DNA from: CAWDPQ01 sp049642465
GTDB taxonomy: Bacteria; Acidobacteriota; Vicinamibacteria; Vicinamibacterales; 2-12-FULL-66-21
Length of the DNA stretch: 7,578 nt
Reading direction: 5' to 3'
NCBI GenBank assembly: GCA_049642465.1
Contig: JBAROV010000132.1
Coordinates: 1-7,578, forward strand
Both the position numbers and the translations under genes were made by a program. Shown piece by piece: positions 6,912-7,578 of this stretch (positions within the stretch are counted from its first letter, which is position 1; the number at the start of each line of letters is the position of its first letter). The notes beneath the pieces are model-generated. The model worked only from the letters and a program-made list of their open reading frames with translations. It made no database searches and was not told the origin of the DNA.

Positions 6912-7578
6912 ACGATCGAACTGATGCGAACCGGTCGACGAAGATAGGGCTGCTTTGCGGACGCGAATACAGTTTTCCACCGGCATTTCTCGAGCGGGTG
7001 AACCAGCTCGGATCGCCGTTCGGCATCACCGCCGAAATGGTCAAGCTCAGCGGGACGAGGATGAACGAGCCGGCGCACTACCGCGTCATCGTCGATCGGA
7101 TTTCGCACGAGGTGGAGTACTACCGCGGAGCGCTCAAGCAGGCGGTGCTACAGGGAACCTACGTGATCAACAACCCGTTCTGGTGGACGGCGGACGACAA
7201 GTTCTTCAACTACTCCGTCATGGCGAAGCTCGGCGTCGCCATTCCGAAAACGATCCTGCTGCCACAGAAGGGCTATCCGCCGGATGTCGACCTGACGTCG
7301 GAGTCGCTCCGTAACCTGACGTTCCCGATCGACTGGGATGGTCTGCTGGATTACGTCGGACGCCCCGCCATTCTGAAGCCGTATTCCGGTGGTGGCTGGA
7401 AGCACGTCTACAAAGTTCACACCCGCCAGGAACTGATCGAGGCCTACGATCGCACGGCGCCCTACTGCATGACGCTGCAGGAGTTCATCGATTTCAAGCT
7501 GTACGTGCGGTGCTTCACGTTCGGAAAGACCGACATTACGCCAGTCGCCTACGATCCACGCGAGCGGCGCTACTTGAT
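6908..7578 (+). CDS. ATP-grasp ligase, RimK/glutathione synthetase-like (N-terminal 223 residues; 3' end outside window)
   Basis: The start is GTG at 6908, overlapping the TGA of the preceding ligase (GTGA), with GAGGAG eight bases upstream. No ATG competes near the N-terminus, and the frame stays open to the right edge. The N-terminal part (KIGLLCGREYSFPPAFLERV, residues 12-31) looks like a Rossmann-type pre-ATP-grasp domain. It is followed by VIVDRISHEVEYYRGAL and VINNPFWWTADDKFF, which matches the place where ATP-grasp ligases read 'N-x-x-D-K'. The ATP-binding part then begins: KLGVAIPKTILLP, RPAILKPYSGGGWKHVYKV (Lys157 and a glycine-rich loop) and LQEFIDFKLYVRCFTFG, in the position of the strand ending in Glu that contacts adenine. 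The metal-binding acidic residues would lie beyond the edge. It probably forms a second amide or peptide bond on the product of the YbdK-like enzyme. Superfamily call is confident; substrate is unknown. Confidence 0.85.
   Translation, partial: MNDRTDANRSTKIGLLCGREYSFPPAFLERVNQLGSPFGITAEMVKLSGTRMNEPAHYRVIVDRISHEVEYYRGALKQAVLQGTYVINNPFWWTADDKFFNYSVMAKLGVAIPKTILLPQKGYPPDVDLTSESLRNLTFPIDWDGLLDYVGRPAILKPYSGGGWKHVYKVHTRQELIEAYDRTAPYCMTLQEFIDFKLYVRCFTFGKTDITPVAYDPRERRYL

Noticed and set aside
5784..7578. Annotation of the two ligases as glutathione biosynthesis genes gshA and gshB
   Set aside because: The first matches the YbdK branch of GCS2, whose physiological substrate is unsettled, and the visible part of the second does not match glutathione synthetase beyond the ATP-grasp fold.
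5784..7578. N-acetylglutaminylglutamine amide (osmolyte) operon
   Set aside because: That pathway needs an acetyltransferase/ATP-grasp fusion and an asparagine synthetase-like amidotransferase. The N-terminus of the ATP-grasp protein here has no acetyltransferase domain, and no amidotransferase is in the window.
1..7578. tRNA, rRNA, CRISPR arrays, insertion sequences, attachment sites
   Set aside because: No cloverleaf (including selC), no repeated spacers, no transposase-like frame and no terminal inverted repeats were found by reading; essentially all sequence is explained by the six genes.

Overview
The window is compact, high-GC coding DNA (roughly 60% or more by eye) of a bacterial type, with six genes, overlapping ends and no gap longer than about 45 bases. 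The proteins resemble those of soil or sediment bacteria; an acidobacterium or similar deep-branching Gram-negative phylum would fit, but that is a guess because no rRNA or other taxonomic marker is present.

Layout. (1) Left edge, plus strand: the C-terminal 262 residues of a fold-type I PLP-dependent aminotransferase. (2) Minus strand, 775-5565: a three-gene formate dehydrogenase operon, read right to left. Its genes are fdhA (molybdopterin catalytic subunit, 1042 residues), a four-cluster ferredoxin-type subunit with a C-terminal membrane anchor, and an NrfD-type integral membrane subunit. (3) Plus strand, 5610 to the right edge: a complete 50-residue YHS-domain protein, a YbdK/GCS2-type carboxylate-amine ligase, and the first 223 residues of an ATP-grasp ligase.

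The main result is that fdhA is a selenoprotein gene. A naive reading splits it at a TGA at 4996-4998 into two frames. That TGA lies exactly where formate dehydrogenases carry the active-site selenocysteine or cysteine (ARI-U-HSSTV). It is followed, 18 bases downstream, by a GGTCT loop on a perfect 7-bp stem, which is a bacterial SECIS element. The organism must therefore have SelA, SelB, SelC and SelD, none of which is in the window. No Tat signal is visible on FdhA, so the active site probably faces the cytoplasm, unlike E. coli FDH-N.

How the genes work together: FdhA should oxidise formate (or reduce CO2), pass electrons through its own 4Fe-4S cluster and the four clusters of the beta subunit, and exchange them with quinone through the NrfD subunit. 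The plus-strand genes look like a separate unit. The YHS protein may handle a metal. The YbdK-like ligase and the ATP-grasp enzyme are translationally coupled (GTGA overlap) and probably carry out successive ATP-dependent ligations that make a small peptide or amide whose identity the sequence does not reveal. That pair is the least understood part of the window.
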